DNA from: Bacilli bacterium
Lineage (GTDB): Bacteria; Bacillota_I; Bacilli_A; RFN20; CAG-826
Assembly: GCA_024399115.1 (NCBI GenBank)
Contig: JAKSHZ010000008.1
Coordinates: 1-58,145 of the forward strand
Direction of reading: 5' to 3'
DNA: 58,145 nt
The notes beneath the pieces are model-generated. The model was not told where the DNA came from and made no database searches. It saw nothing but the letters and a program-made list of their open reading frames with translations. A program made the translations under genes and the position numbers. Position 1 is the first letter of the stretch. Every line of letters starts with the position of its first letter. This document shows positions 16,190-24,885 of the stretch, piece by piece.

Positions 16190-16207
16190 TTTATCAAATT
16201 TGATAAA
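16190..16207. promoter_or_regulatory. Perfect 18-bp palindrome TTTATCAAATTTGATAAA upstream of the epimerase gene
   Basis: It lies 27 bases before the epimerase start, next to a minus-strand -10-like TATATT, so it would overlap the -35 region. This is a likely operator site of an unidentified regulator. Confidence 0.55.
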
Positions 16208-16230
16208 GAAAAAGCAGGTTGGCCTGCTTT
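16205..16230 (-). terminator. Terminator of the lysine-type ABC importer operon
   Basis: On the minus strand AAAGCAGG/CCTGCTTT with loop CCAA is followed by TTCTTT, directly after the ATPase gene. Confidence 0.8.
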
Positions 16231-16233
16231 GTC

Positions 16234-16965
16234 TTACTTAATTCCTAAGAACTCTTTTGTTCTTGGATTTGTTGTTTCTTTAAAGATGTGAGTTGGTGAA
16301 CCACTATCTTCGATAACACCTTTATCCATGAAGATAACTTTATTACTTACTTCTCTAGCGAAGTTCATTTCGTGAGTTACAACAATCATTGTTAATCCAG
16401 ATTTTGCTAAATCTTTCATAATTTCTAATACTTCGTTGACCATTTCAGGGTCTAAAGCACTTGTGGGCTCATCGAACAAGATAACATCAGGTTCCATGCA
16501 AAGGCTTCTAGCAATAGCTACCCTTTGCTTTTGACCACCTGATAATTGGCTAACTCGGTAATCCTTTTTATCTAATAAACCAACTCTTTTTAAATTAGTT
16601 AATGCGATTTTTTCAGCATCTTCTTTATTTCTTTTAAGAACTGTCTTTTGAGCGAGTGTTAAGTTTCCTAACACATCGTAGTTATTAAATAAATTGAATG
16701 ATTGGAACACCATAGACATCTTACTTCTAATGGCGTTTAAATCGGTCTTTTTATCTAAAATATTTTTTCCTTCGAACAAAATTTCACCAGAATCAGGGAT
16801 TTCTAAGCCATTTAAGCATCTTAAGAATGTTGATTTACCAGATCCGCTCGAACCAATAATGGAGATTACATCTCTCTTATTAACTTCTAAAGAGATATCT
16901 TTGATAACAGATAAACTTCCGAAAGATTTTTTTAAATTTCTTACAGTGATGATATTTTCTGCCAT
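16234..16965 (-). CDS. Polar amino acid ABC importer, ATP-binding subunit (predicted lysine)
   Basis: A 243-aa ATPase of the GlnQ/HisP family that powers uptake of polar amino acids. Walker A is G-S-S-G-S-G-K-S-T at about 37-45, the Q-loop lies in V-F-Q-S-F, the signature is L-S-G-G-Q-K-Q-R, and Walker B is [12 protein letters not shown]. The start overlaps the end of the permease gene, so translation is coupled. The operon order is binding protein, permease, ATPase, all behind a lysine riboswitch. Lysine is therefore the predicted substrate although the ATPase alone would be called glutamine-type. Confidence 0.92.
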   Translation of the reverse strand: MAENIITVRNLKKSFGSLSVIKDISLEVNKRDVISIIGSSGSGKSTFLRCLNGLEIPDSGEILFEGKNILDKKTDLNAIRSKMSMVFQSFNLFNNYDVLGNLTLAQKTVLKRNKEDAEKIALTNLKRVGLLDKKDYRVSQLSGGQKQRVAIARSLCMEPDVILFDEPTSALDPEMVNEVLEIMKDLAKSGLTMIVVTHEMNFAREVSNKVIFMDKGVIEDSGSPTHIFKETTNPRTKEFLGIK

Positions 16966-16966
16966 A

Positions 16967-17740
16967 CTAATTTACCTCCACTATAGGTTTATTAGACTTA
17001 AATGGATTTAAATTAATTTTCCTATTTTCTAATTTTGCTTGAATGATTTTAGCTACTAATGTTGCTAATAAAGTTAATACTAAGTAGATGATGGCGATGA
17101 TAATGTAACCTTCTACTTTGAAGTAGTTTTTACTAGTTGCAACGCTAACAGATGCGTATAATTCGGTTAAACCGATAACGTTAAGAACTGATGAGTCTTT
17201 AACGTTAACAATGTATTCGTTAAGGATTGTTGGAAGAGCGTTTCTGATTGCTTGAGGCATGATGACTTTAGTCATAGTCTTAAAATAAGACATGCCTAAA
17301 GCTCTACTTGCTTCTTCTTGGCCCTTATCAACACCATTAAGACCAGAACGTACAATTTCAGACATGTATGCACCAGTGTTAATTGTGATAACGACTAATC
17401 CACAGAAGAAATAACCGTTAAAAATCCAAAATGGATTGATGTCTAACCAGTGAATTCCAATGATGTCTGATCCAAAGAAGATAATCATTGCTTGGACCAT
17501 CATTGGAGTACCTCTAAAAAGATTTACGTATACAGAAGTAAGTCCTAAAACGAATCTTTTTAGAACTCTTTTGGCTTTTGAGTCGGTTTCCTTAACTTCC
17601 AAATTTCTTCCTAAGGCGACTACTATACCAATAAGAAGACCTACAAAAGTACCGACTAAAGCCAAAACTAAAGTAGATAACATTCCATTAAGGAATGTAA
17701 CCCAGAAGTCTTTTAATAATACCCCTATTCTATAAAACAT
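16967..17740 (-). CDS. Polar amino acid ABC importer, permease subunit (predicted lysine)
   Basis: A 257-aa inner-membrane permease of the HisM/GlnP type with about five membrane segments. The conserved EAA loop that docks on the ATPase is visible as [10 protein letters not shown] with a following G about ten residues on. It lies three bases downstream of the binding-protein gene and is directly followed by the ATPase gene. Its substrate is inferred as lysine from the riboswitch upstream. I see no oddity in length or motifs. Confidence 0.92.
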   Translation of the reverse strand: MFYRIGVLLKDFWVTFLNGMLSTLVLALVGTFVGLLIGIVVALGRNLEVKETDSKAKRVLKRFVLGLTSVYVNLFRGTPMMVQAMIIFFGSDIIGIHWLDINPFWIFNGYFFCGLVVITINTGAYMSEIVRSGLNGVDKGQEEASRALGMSYFKTMTKVIMPQAIRNALPTILNEYIVNVKDSSVLNVIGLTELYASVSVATSKNYFKVEGYIIIAIIYLVLTLLATLVAKIIQAKLENRKINLNPFKSNKPIVEVN

Positions 17741-17743
17741 AGA

Positions 17744-18616
17744 TTATCTACCAGCGCAAATAGCTTGAGCAACTGGAAGTTCAGCAGTCATAGCATCGAC
17801 TGTTTTATTTCTAACTGCAATTGCACATGTAGCGAATGTATCTAATGGGTTAACGTGGTTAACACCGAATGAAGTTGCCCAGTCATCAATGACTTCATCA
17901 GTGACTGTTTCGATTTGAGAAACGATCTTTTTACCTCTGAATGCTTCTAATGAAGTTGCGTTTGCTAATTCACTATTTTTTCTTACGATTAAAACCATTT
18001 CACTTCTGTAATATTCGGCACTGAAATCAATTGATTCTCTTCTTTTTGGAGTATCAGTCATACCAGCGATGACAGCGTTAACAGTGCCTGCTTCAAGTGC
18101 AGGAATGAGAGCGTCCCATTTTAATTTGACAACTTCTAATCTGTAATTCATATCATAAGCAAGGAATCTTGCCATTTGGATATCGTAGCCTTCTGCAAAT
18201 TCATTACTACCTTTAACTTGGTATGTATAATCATTTGCTTTTACTTCAGTCCAGTTAAATGGTTGGTAGTCACATTCAAGACCGATTGTTAAAACTGGTA
18301 AAGATGATTCAGTTGGGACTGTATATGGAGTTGTTTCGGTTGTGTCGTAGACACCAGCAGCTCTATCGACTGCTTCAATCATCCATTTTGTTCTTGTTGC
18401 ACTATCAATTTTTGCAAGAGAAGCATTGAGTTTACCTTCTAATTCAGTGTCACCTTTTTTAATACCAATTGATACACCTAAGTCTTTTTGTGATTCTCCT
18501 AAAATTGTTTGGTCGAAATGGACAATTGTGAGCTCATCATCAGCTCCACATCCTGCGACAGTTAATGGCATAGCGAGAACTCCAAGTCCTAACATAGCTA
18601 ATTTTAATTTCTTCAT
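17744..18616 (-). CDS. Amino acid ABC importer, substrate-binding lipoprotein (predicted lysine)
   Basis: A 290-aa periplasmic-type binding protein anchored by lipid. The signal peptide ends V-A-G-C with the lipidated Cys at 23. The family-3 solute-binding fold is evident from L-T-I-G-L-E-C-D-Y-Q-P-F-N-W, the G-Y-D-I-Q-M-A-R segment, and V-I-A-G-M-T-D-T-P-K-R-R with the ligand-binding Thr/Arg. Unusually, the part before the first conserved strand is about 70 residues longer than in typical members. The C-terminal end is short, stopping soon after A-V-A-Q-A-I. It has a strong Shine-Dalgarno (AGGAGGT) right behind the riboswitch terminator. Confidence 0.9.
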   Translation of the reverse strand: MKKLKLAMLGLGVLAMPLTVAGCGADDELTIVHFDQTILGESQKDLGVSIGIKKGDTELEGKLNASLAKIDSATRTKWMIEAVDRAAGVYDTTETTPYTVPTESSLPVLTIGLECDYQPFNWTEVKANDYTYQVKGSNEFAEGYDIQMARFLAYDMNYRLEVVKLKWDALIPALEAGTVNAVIAGMTDTPKRRESIDFSAEYYRSEMVLIVRKNSELANATSLEAFRGKKIVSQIETVTDEVIDDWATSFGVNHVNPLDTFATCAIAVRNKTVDAMTAELPVAQAICAGR

Positions 18617-18636
18617 AAATGAACCTCCTATAGAAA

Positions 18637-18668
18637 TTAAAAAGGTTGCATTCTAATCAATGCAACCT
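18637..18668 (-). terminator. Riboswitch-controlled terminator
   Basis: On the minus strand AGGTTGCATT/AATGCAACCT is followed by TTTTTAATT, between the lysine aptamer and the Shine-Dalgarno of the binding-protein gene. This is the expression platform of the riboswitch. Confidence 0.85.
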
Positions 18669-18684
18669 CATTTTTAGTTGGTTC

Positions 18685-18850
18685 ATTGAATAGCGCCTCT
18701 ACTAATTGTAGGAGTCTATAGGAGTATTCCTCCATAGACCAATCAACACTCATGCCTGAATGTTGTTTCGGCAGCCTTACCTTTCCTTAGAGTCATTAGA
18801 TGCCTCTTCGTCTAAGTACTATTTTTGGCTGCACCTCTATCAACCTTATG
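18685..18850 (-). promoter_or_regulatory. Lysine riboswitch (L box)
   Basis: Read on the minus strand, it opens with GATAGAGGTGC, has the AGTA element a few bases later and then GGAAAGGTAAGGCTGCCGAA (the conserved A-A-G-G-x-x-G-C-C-G-A-A core), and closes with GAGGCGCTATTC. These elements in this order are the lysine aptamer. The terminator lies directly downstream, so lysine binding should stop transcription of the importer. Confidence 0.9.
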
Positions 18851-18856
18851 ACCAAA

Positions 18857-18884
18857 ATTATACGGATAATTTGATATAAATCAA
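18857..18884 (-). promoter_or_regulatory. Promoter of the lysine riboswitch-importer operon
   Basis: -35 TTGATT (18879-18884), a 16-base spacer and a perfect -10 TATAAT (18857-18862) on the minus strand, just upstream of the aptamer. Confidence 0.75.
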
Positions 18885-18920
18885 CAAGAACACACTTAAA
18901 ATATTAAAAATTATTCAAAT

Positions 18921-19676
18921 CTATTTTTCAACTTTACATTTTAAGATATCGTCTTGATCTTCAGCTATATTGAATAAAAGACTTAAAACTGGCCAGTGAA
19001 TTGTGGACTCGCAATAATCATTATTTTTTCTACTTCTTCCGCCTGGTTGAAAAACTAATTGACCAAATTGAATCCAATTAGTAGGCAATTCTTTTCTAGA
19101 TTTAATAGATTGATAGATTTGATCTACTGAAATTAAAATTCCTTTTTCAAGATTTCCGTAATAAAGAAAATCAATCTCTTGTCGATAGTCTTGTGCACCT
19201 TTAATAATTGATCTTCTAATAATCGCATCAATTATTTTTTCGTCACATAATTCTTTATTAGCTTCTAAAATCTTATCTCCATATTGTTCCACTATTTCTT
19301 CTTTGTTAAGTGGCTTATCAAAGTGTCCATATGCATAACAATCTCCAAATTGGTAAAGAGTAATCATATTTAGTGTCTTTCTACTAATTCCTAATTCTTT
19401 AAGGAACTGATAGATTCTACTAAACTTCTCCCTGTGCATTGTTGGGTTCTTTCCGTTTTTAAGTGACACAATCTTCTTAGAACCCTTGATTCTGATGTCG
19501 ATATCGCCTTTTGCGAAGTAATTCTCGTGTTTTGCGCAAAAGACTGTCGTATCGTCTGAAATGCCTGGAAAGATGTGTCTTAAATGTTTCTGCCACTTTT
19601 CTGTAAGCTCAGAAACTTTTTTGTTGTTTAGATAATGAATGAAATCAAATTCATATCTGATTGATTTATTTTCCAT
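18921..19676 (-). CDS. Hypothetical protein, possible PD-(D/E)XK-like nuclease fold
   Basis: A 251-aa protein I do not recognise by name. It is cytoplasmic: no signal peptide, no membrane segment, many charged residues. Residues 56-73 contain G-D-I-D-I-R-I followed by I-V-S-L-K. This is the spacing of a beta-strand Asp and an x-x-K motif seen in PD-(D/E)XK nuclease-like domains, although the middle acidic residue is Ser here. A second conserved-looking stretch is Q-P-G-G-R-S near 218. It stands alone between the riboswitch and tRNA-Arg, with its own Shine-Dalgarno (AAGGAGG) about 13 bases from the ATG. A DNA-related or defence role is only a guess. Confidence 0.6.
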   Translation of the reverse strand: MENKSIRYEFDFIHYLNNKKVSELTEKWQKHLRHIFPGISDDTTVFCAKHENYFAKGDIDIRIKGSKKIVSLKNGKNPTMHREKFSRIYQFLKELGISRKTLNMITLYQFGDCYAYGHFDKPLNKEEIVEQYGDKILEANKELCDEKIIDAIIRRSIIKGAQDYRQEIDFLYYGNLEKGILISVDQIYQSIKSRKELPTNWIQFGQLVFQPGGRSRKNNDYCESTIHWPVLSLLFNIAEDQDDILKCKVEK

Positions 19677-19735
19677 GTTATATGAAAAACCTCCTTACTA
19701 TATATAAGGGGGCGTTTTTTGAAATTTCTTACAAA

Positions 19736-19776
19736 TTTTCTAAAATTTTTTTATTATTTTCTAAAATTTTTTTATT
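19736..19776. repeat. Two tandem copies of a 20-bp AT-rich repeat
   Basis: TTTTCTAAAATTTTTTTATT occurs at 19736-19755 and 19757-19776, a 21-base period. It lies between the orphan gene and tRNA-Arg. Confidence 0.75.
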
Positions 19777-19785
19777 GAAGGCTTT

Positions 19786-19806
19786 GCCTTCTTAAGCCGT
19801 AGGTCA
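19786..19806 (+). repeat. Partial inverted copy of tRNA-Arg (anticodon to variable region)
   Basis: Twenty of 21 bases match the tRNA-Arg segment from the anticodon-stem end through the variable loop, with one inserted T. It is in opposite orientation to the intact tRNA, about 70 bases away. Confidence 0.7.
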
Positions 19807-19820
19807 TGTCGGGACTAAAT

Positions 19821-19846
19821 AAAAAAATCTGTTTCCAGATTTTTTA
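19821..19846 (-). terminator. Terminator of tRNA-Arg
   Basis: AAAAAATCTG/CAGATTTTTT hairpin with a run of T on the minus strand, directly downstream of tRNA-Arg. Confidence 0.8.
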
Positions 19847-19849
19847 ATT

Positions 19850-19926
<77 letters not shown>

Positions 19927-20051
19927 ATATGTGCGTTATTAATATTACATATTTATTTTTTGTTATTCAAGCAAATTAATTAAAACGTGTGCCCAAAGTT
20001 GCATTGCTATCCCCCCTCACCCATATTTACCGATGAACAAACGCTTTTTGG

Positions 20052-20080
20052 TTGCTTCCTTTATTATTAATTAATAATAT
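20052..20080 (+). promoter_or_regulatory. Promoter of the GH3 glycosidase gene
   Basis: -35 TTGCTT (20052-20057), a 17-base spacer and -10 TAATAT (20075-20080), followed by a short leader with AGGAG before the ATG. Confidence 0.6.
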
Positions 20081-20108
20081 AGATATATAAGAATTTTAGG
20101 AGCATAGT

Positions 20109-23084
20109 ATGAAAATATTCGATTCTTTTTGGAACGAACCTATTTTTGCTGGCTATTCACTTTCAAGCTTTGATTGGTGGGTAGATATTTTTGTCATTTT
20201 AGGATTCGCTCTTGTTGTAGGAGGGATCGGCGTTCTTCTTAACAACATTCTAGGAAAAAACAAACTAGAGAACAAAGCCGAAGCAGACGAAGCTAAGAAA
20301 GAGTACAAGTCACTTAAAGGAGAAAGTCGTAAGAACTTCTTCAAAAGCGCTTCTACTCCAATTAAAAACATCTTGAGATGGAACAAAACTAAAAAATGGC
20401 TCATCCCTGTTAGCTCAGTTTTAATGGTCATTTCATTAGTTGCAGTTCCTGTTTTACCTGTCGCAGGCGAACAAATCTTAATTACATTACAAGGTAGTAA
20501 AGTCACAATTTACGACACAGAATCATCTATCCAAGCAGCTGCAGAAGCTAGAGAAAACGTCGTCACTATCGAAGAAGAAGGTATCGTTCTTCTTAAAAAC
20601 GAAAATAACACATTACCTTTAAACATCTCAGAAAATAAAAAAGTTAACATTTTCGGTTCATGTTCATTCGGTATGTTATATGGTAACGGCGGATCTGGTA
20701 CATTCGCAACTGACTGGTCAAATGGCGTTGTTGAAAGACGCGCTGTTAGATTTAATGAAGCTATGGATGAAGCTGGTTTTGAATATAACCCTCACCTTTA
20801 TAACATTGTCGCTAATAACTTCAATAAGAAGGGTACATACACTATTTCTGATCCAGGAAGCTTCAAAATCAACACTGGTATCAATACATATAACTACGCC
20901 GAAATCGTAAAGACTTGTATTCCTTATGAATATGAAGTTCCAGCTGCACAATACACTAGAACTGATTTAGCAGGTATGAACAGTAAATCTTTATTAGATG
21001 AAGCTAAAGAATACTCAGACACAGCTATCTACACTATTTCTAGATATGGTACTGAGTCTCAAGATATGAATACTTCTGAAATGCAATTAAAGACTGAAGA
21101 AGTAAATATGATCAACATGATTAAGGAAAATTTCGATAATGTTATCATCTTAATTAACGCACCTATCATGGTTGAATCAGGCATCTTAGACGACGAGAAA
21201 ATCGACTCAGTTTTATTCGTTGGTTCTCCTGGTTTAACAGGTACAAAAGCAATCGCAAAAGTTCTCAAAGGCGAAGTTAACCCATCAGGTCACTTAGTCG
21301 ATACTTGGGTTTACGACGCAAAGAGCGCTCCATCATATCAATCATTCGGTAATGACACTGTTCTTACTTATACAGCTGGTAACTCTGGTAAACCATTCGT
21401 TGAATTCGTTGAAGGAATTTATGTCGGTTACCGCTACTACGTTACAAGAGCAAAAACAGACACAACATTCAATTATGACGACTATGTTCAATGGTCATTC
21501 GGTCATGGTTTAAGTTATACTACATTCGATAAAAACATTCTTAGCTATTCAGTAGATCAAGCTAATAAGAAAATCGAAATTTCTGTTGAAGTAACTAACA
21601 CAGGTGACGTTCCAGGAAAAGACGTTATTCAAATCTACACTCACGCACCATATAATCCAGGCGGAGTTGAAAAATCTTGGTTCTCTTTAACAGCTTTCAC
21701 TAAAACAAATTTAATCCCAGCTCATGAAACTAAAAACTACAAGATTGAATTCTCATTCAGAGATATGGCTTCTTGGGATAACACAAATGCATATTATGTT
21801 CTTGAAAAAGGCGATTACGAAATCTCATTAAGAGATAACGTTTGGGATGAAGTTAAATCTACTAACAATAACGGTGGACACTTCAATTTCAACCTCGCTA
21901 ACGATATTAAATACTTCAGCAGCTATCAAACAGATACTGATTACACTAACTTATTTGCTGATGTAGAACATGGTCCATGCGATACACCTATTACTTATTT
22001 ATCACGTAATGACTGGGAAGGCACTTGGACAAAAACTTCTGACATCAACAGAGCAGCTTCTGCAGATAAACTTGAAGGTGGTAAAGCATTAGGAAACTGG
22101 AATTTTGAAGACAACCAAATTGAAGGTCCAACACCTACTACAGGCGCTCATAATTCAATCACTCTTAGAGATCTTAAAGACGCTGATTGGGATGATGAGA
22201 GATGGGAAGACTTACTTGATAACTTAACTGTCGATGAAATGAAGAGCCTTATCGATAACGGCGGTTTCAAAACAAGCGCTGCATCAAGTATTAGTAAGGC
22301 TGAATCGAGAGATTATGACGGTCCAGCTTCTGCATTCCACTCAGGAACAGGACACCCAAGTGAAGTTGCACTTGCATGTTCTTGGAACGTAAATATCGCA
22401 AAATTAATGGGTCAATCAATCGGTAAAGAAGGTGCTGCAAGAGGCATCACTGGTTGGTATGCTCCTGGTATCAATATTCACCGTAACCCATACGGCGGAC
22501 GTAACTTCGAATACTATTCTGAAGATCCACTCATCTCAGGTATGATGGCTGGCTATACTTCTCAAGGTTTAGCAGAATTCGGCGTCTACGCTTATGCAAA
22601 ACACTTCGCATTAAATGAACAAGAAAAGAACCGTGAAGAATTATATTGCTGGGCTAGCGAACAAGCTATCAGAGAAATCTATGCAAAAGGTTTCGAACAC
22701 TATGTCAATTTAGGTGGTCTCGGAATCATGACTTCATTCAACAAAGTCGGTTCTTACTGGGCTGGTGCTAATAAATCATTACTCACTGGTCTCCTTCGTG
22801 AAGAATGGGGATTCCACGGTGTTGTTGTTACTGACTACTGCTATAACTCAACAATGGGTGCTAACGTCGGCTTAAGAGCTGGTAACGACTTATGGTTAAT
22901 TAAAAACGGTTCTTACGGTTGTGACAACGTTCAACAAAAAACACCAAATGACGCAATCAAATTATTCAGAAGAGCATGTAAAAACATCCTCTTTGCTTGC
23001 GCTCATTCAAATAACGTTTGGACAATTGAAGACTATCAAGCAGTTGGCATTGATGAAGTTATCAAAGCAACTGATAGATCATAA
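20109..23084 (+). CDS. Membrane-anchored GH3-family beta-glycosidase with swapped domain order
   Basis: A 991-aa exo-acting glycosidase. Two membrane segments (about 25-47 and 98-121) flank a lysine-rich stretch, so by the positive-inside rule the enzyme part faces outside. The usual GH3 order is inverted. The GH3 C-terminal sandwich domain comes first (E-G-I-V-L-L-K-N-E near 155), then a fibronectin-III-like part around 450-560. The TIM-barrel N-domain is last, from about 700. It includes L-T-V-D-E-M, the K-H-F-A-L-N-E-Q-E substrate-binding motif and the nucleophile segment G-V-V-V-T-D-Y with the Asp near 908. This order is known from some rumen beta-glucosidases. The substrate is unknown. 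Confidence 0.9.
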   Translation: MKIFDSFWNEPIFAGYSLSSFDWWVDIFVILGFALVVGGIGVLLNNILGKNKLENKAEADEAKKEYKSLKGESRKNFFKSASTPIKNILRWNKTKKWLIPVSSVLMVISLVAVPVLPVAGEQILITLQGSKVTIYDTESSIQAAAEARENVVTIEEEGIVLLKNENNTLPLNISENKKVNIFGSCSFGMLYGNGGSGTFATDWSNGVVERRAVRFNEAMDEAGFEYNPHLYNIVANNFNKKGTYTISDPGSFKINTGINTYNYAEIVKTCIPYEYEVPAAQYTRTDLAGMNSKSLLDEAKEYSDTAIYTISRYGTESQDMNTSEMQLKTEEVNMINMIKENFDNVIILINAPIMVESGILDDEKIDSVLFVGSPGLTGTKAIAKVLKGEVNPSGHLVDTWVYDAKSAPSYQSFGNDTVLTYTAGNSGKPFVEFVEGIYVGYRYYVTRAKTDTTFNYDDYVQWSFGHGLSYTTFDKNILSYSVDQANKKIEISVEVTNTGDVPGKDVIQIYTHAPYNPGGVEKSWFSLTAFTKTNLIPAHETKNYKIEFSFRDMASWDNTNAYYVLEKGDYEISLRDNVWDEVKSTNNNGGHFNFNLANDIKYFSSYQTDTDYTNLFADVEHGPCDTPITYLSRNDWEGTWTKTSDINRAASADKLEGGKALGNWNFEDNQIEGPTPTTGAHNSITLRDLKDADWDDERWEDLLDNLTVDEMKSLIDNGGFKTSAASSISKAESRDYDGPASAFHSGTGHPSEVALACSWNVNIAKLMGQSIGKEGAARGITGWYAPGINIHRNPYGGRNFEYYSEDPLISGMMAGYTSQGLAEFGVYAYAKHFALNEQEKNREELYCWASEQAIREIYAKGFEHYVNLGGLGIMTSFNKVGSYWAGANKSLLTGLLREEWGFHGVVVTDYCYNSTMGANVGLRAGNDLWLIKNGSYGCDNVQQKTPNDAIKLFRRACKNILFACAHSNNVWTIEDYQAVGIDEVIKATDRS

Positions 23085-23106
23085 TCATCAATAACCTACA
23101 AATGAT

Positions 23107-23134
23107 AAAGGCTGTGATTCGTTCACAGCCTTTT
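23107..23134. terminator. Bidirectional terminator between the GH3 gene and uvrC
   Basis: AAGGCTGTGA/TCACAGCCTT with a short loop, flanked by A- and T-runs, between convergent genes. Confidence 0.8.
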
Positions 23135-24884
23135 ATTTATTCACTTTATTATGAAGATCGATTGCTACATCTCTTGGTAAAATCTGAGACAATTCTTCGA
23201 TCGAAGCGTCCCTTAATAACGCTATATCTGGGTATGCTTTTTTAATCATTTCTTTACGTTTATCCCCCAATCCAGGAATACCATCTAATATCGAAGCAGT
23301 CATAGCTTTTCCACGTTTTTCTTTATGATAAGAAATTGCAAATCTATGTACTTCGTCTTGCATTCTAGTTAATAAGAAGAATAGTTTTTTATTCTCTAAA
23401 GGATAGACCTCTTGTTCGATATTCATAAGGCCACTTGTTTGGTGTTTATTGTTCTTAACTAAGCCAAACACAGGAATAGAGACATCTGCCCCTTTAAGAG
23501 CATCCACTGCTGCTTCAATTTGAGTGAAACCACCATCGACAAGTATCAAATCTGGGAATTTTTTGCATTCTTCTTTGCTTCTTGAGTAGTGTCTGAAAAT
23601 GATTTCTTTCATGCTCTTTAAATCGTCACGAGCTTCCTCATGTTCGATTTTAAATTTTCTATACAATTTCTTTGCAGGTTCACCATTAACGAAGCTAACC
23701 ATAGCTCCGACTGGAGAAGAACCTTGTAAGTGAGAATTATCGAATAAATCGATTTGTAAAGGCGTTTTAATGTTAAGAATATTTCCTAATTCTTCTAATA
23801 AAGAAAGCTTATCGTCATCGATTCTAGATGAAATAAAGTATTGGTTAATTTCATTATCTGCGTTTTCTTTAGCGGAGATTATTAAATCATGAAGTCTACC
23901 TTTTGTTGGACAAAGAACGTTAGAGTCCACTACATCTTCAATATTCTTTTTAACTAAGTCTGAAGAAACAACAATCTCACTAGGCATATCAATATGAGAA
24001 TAGAATTGCGTGATTAAATCACTAACTTGGTCTTCAATTTCGCCAAATGATTCAACAATATATGCTTTTTTGTCTAAAAGTATGCCTTTTCTATACAAAA
24101 GCATTGCTAAACAAATGTAACCTTCTTTAGAAGAGAAGGCGAAAATGTCACGATCTTTCTTATCAGAAATCTCGACATTTTGTTTAGCGTTAATATGATC
24201 AATTGCTTCAATAATGCCTTTATATTGAAGAGCAGTTTCAAAGTCTAACTCTTCACTAGCTTTATTCATTTTTTCTACGTATTCTCTTCTAATCGAAGCA
24301 TTGTCGCCTCTCATAAAAGACTTAATATCGTCTCTAAGTTTAGAATTTGTCTCATCATCAATCTTATTAACGCAAGGTGCTAAACATTGATGCAAATGAT
24401 AATATAAGCAAGTTTCTTTACCCAAATTCTTGCATTTTCTAATTGGGAAAATCTTATTTAGTAAATCGATTACATCGAAAGCAAAAGTGCTTCTTGGATA
24501 TGGTCCAAAATAGTCATACGCACTATCTTTTTTGTTTCTTTTGATAGTCAAATATGGGTCGCCTTTTTTCTTAATAGCGATATAAGGATAATGAGAATCA
24601 TCCTTTAAAAGGATGTTATATTTAGGATAATGAGTTTGAATCAAATTCATTTCCAAAACAAAAGCTTCTTTTTCATTATTACAAATAATTGTCTTAAAAT
24701 ACTCAGCTTCCATCGCCATTTTTGCGACTTTACCTGCTTGAGGACGTAAGAAATATTGACTTACTCTTTTATATAAATCTTTCGCTTTTCCAATATAAAT
24801 GATTTGATTATCAGAATTGTGCATTAAATAAACACCAGGTAAGTGTTTTAAATTATCGATACAATTCTTAATTGATTCTTTCAT
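23133..24884 (-). CDS. uvrC: Excinuclease ABC subunit C (UvrC)
   Basis: Makes both incisions in nucleotide excision repair with UvrA and UvrB. The N-terminal GIY-YIG nuclease domain is clear (L-P-G-V-Y-L-M and I-I-Y-I-G-K-A-K-D-L near 15-40). It is followed by a cysteine-containing region (C-L-Y-Y-H-L-H-Q-C-L-A-P-C), a UVR motif near 205-240, the RNase H-like 3'-incision nuclease domain (L-F-D-N-S-H and V-D-G-G), and a C-terminal helix-hairpin-helix. At 583 aa it is close to the usual length. It starts one base after the mutS2 stop, so the two DNA-maintenance genes are co-transcribed. Confidence 0.95.
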   Translation of the reverse strand: MKESIKNCIDNLKHLPGVYLMHNSDNQIIYIGKAKDLYKRVSQYFLRPQAGKVAKMAMEAEYFKTIICNNEKEAFVLEMNLIQTHYPKYNILLKDDSHYPYIAIKKKGDPYLTIKRNKKDSAYDYFGPYPRSTFAFDVIDLLNKIFPIRKCKNLGKETCLYYHLHQCLAPCVNKIDDETNSKLRDDIKSFMRGDNASIRREYVEKMNKASEELDFETALQYKGIIEAIDHINAKQNVEISDKKDRDIFAFSSKEGYICLAMLLYRKGILLDKKAYIVESFGEIEDQVSDLITQFYSHIDMPSEIVVSSDLVKKNIEDVVDSNVLCPTKGRLHDLIISAKENADNEINQYFISSRIDDDKLSLLEELGNILNIKTPLQIDLFDNSHLQGSSPVGAMVSFVNGEPAKKLYRKFKIEHEEARDDLKSMKEIIFRHYSRSKEECKKFPDLILVDGGFTQIEAAVDALKGADVSIPVFGLVKNNKHQTSGLMNIEQEVYPLENKKLFFLLTRMQDEVHRFAISYHKEKRGKAMTASILDGIPGLGDKRKEMIKKAYPDIALLRDASIEELSQILPRDVAIDLHNKVNK

Positions 24885-24885
24885 C

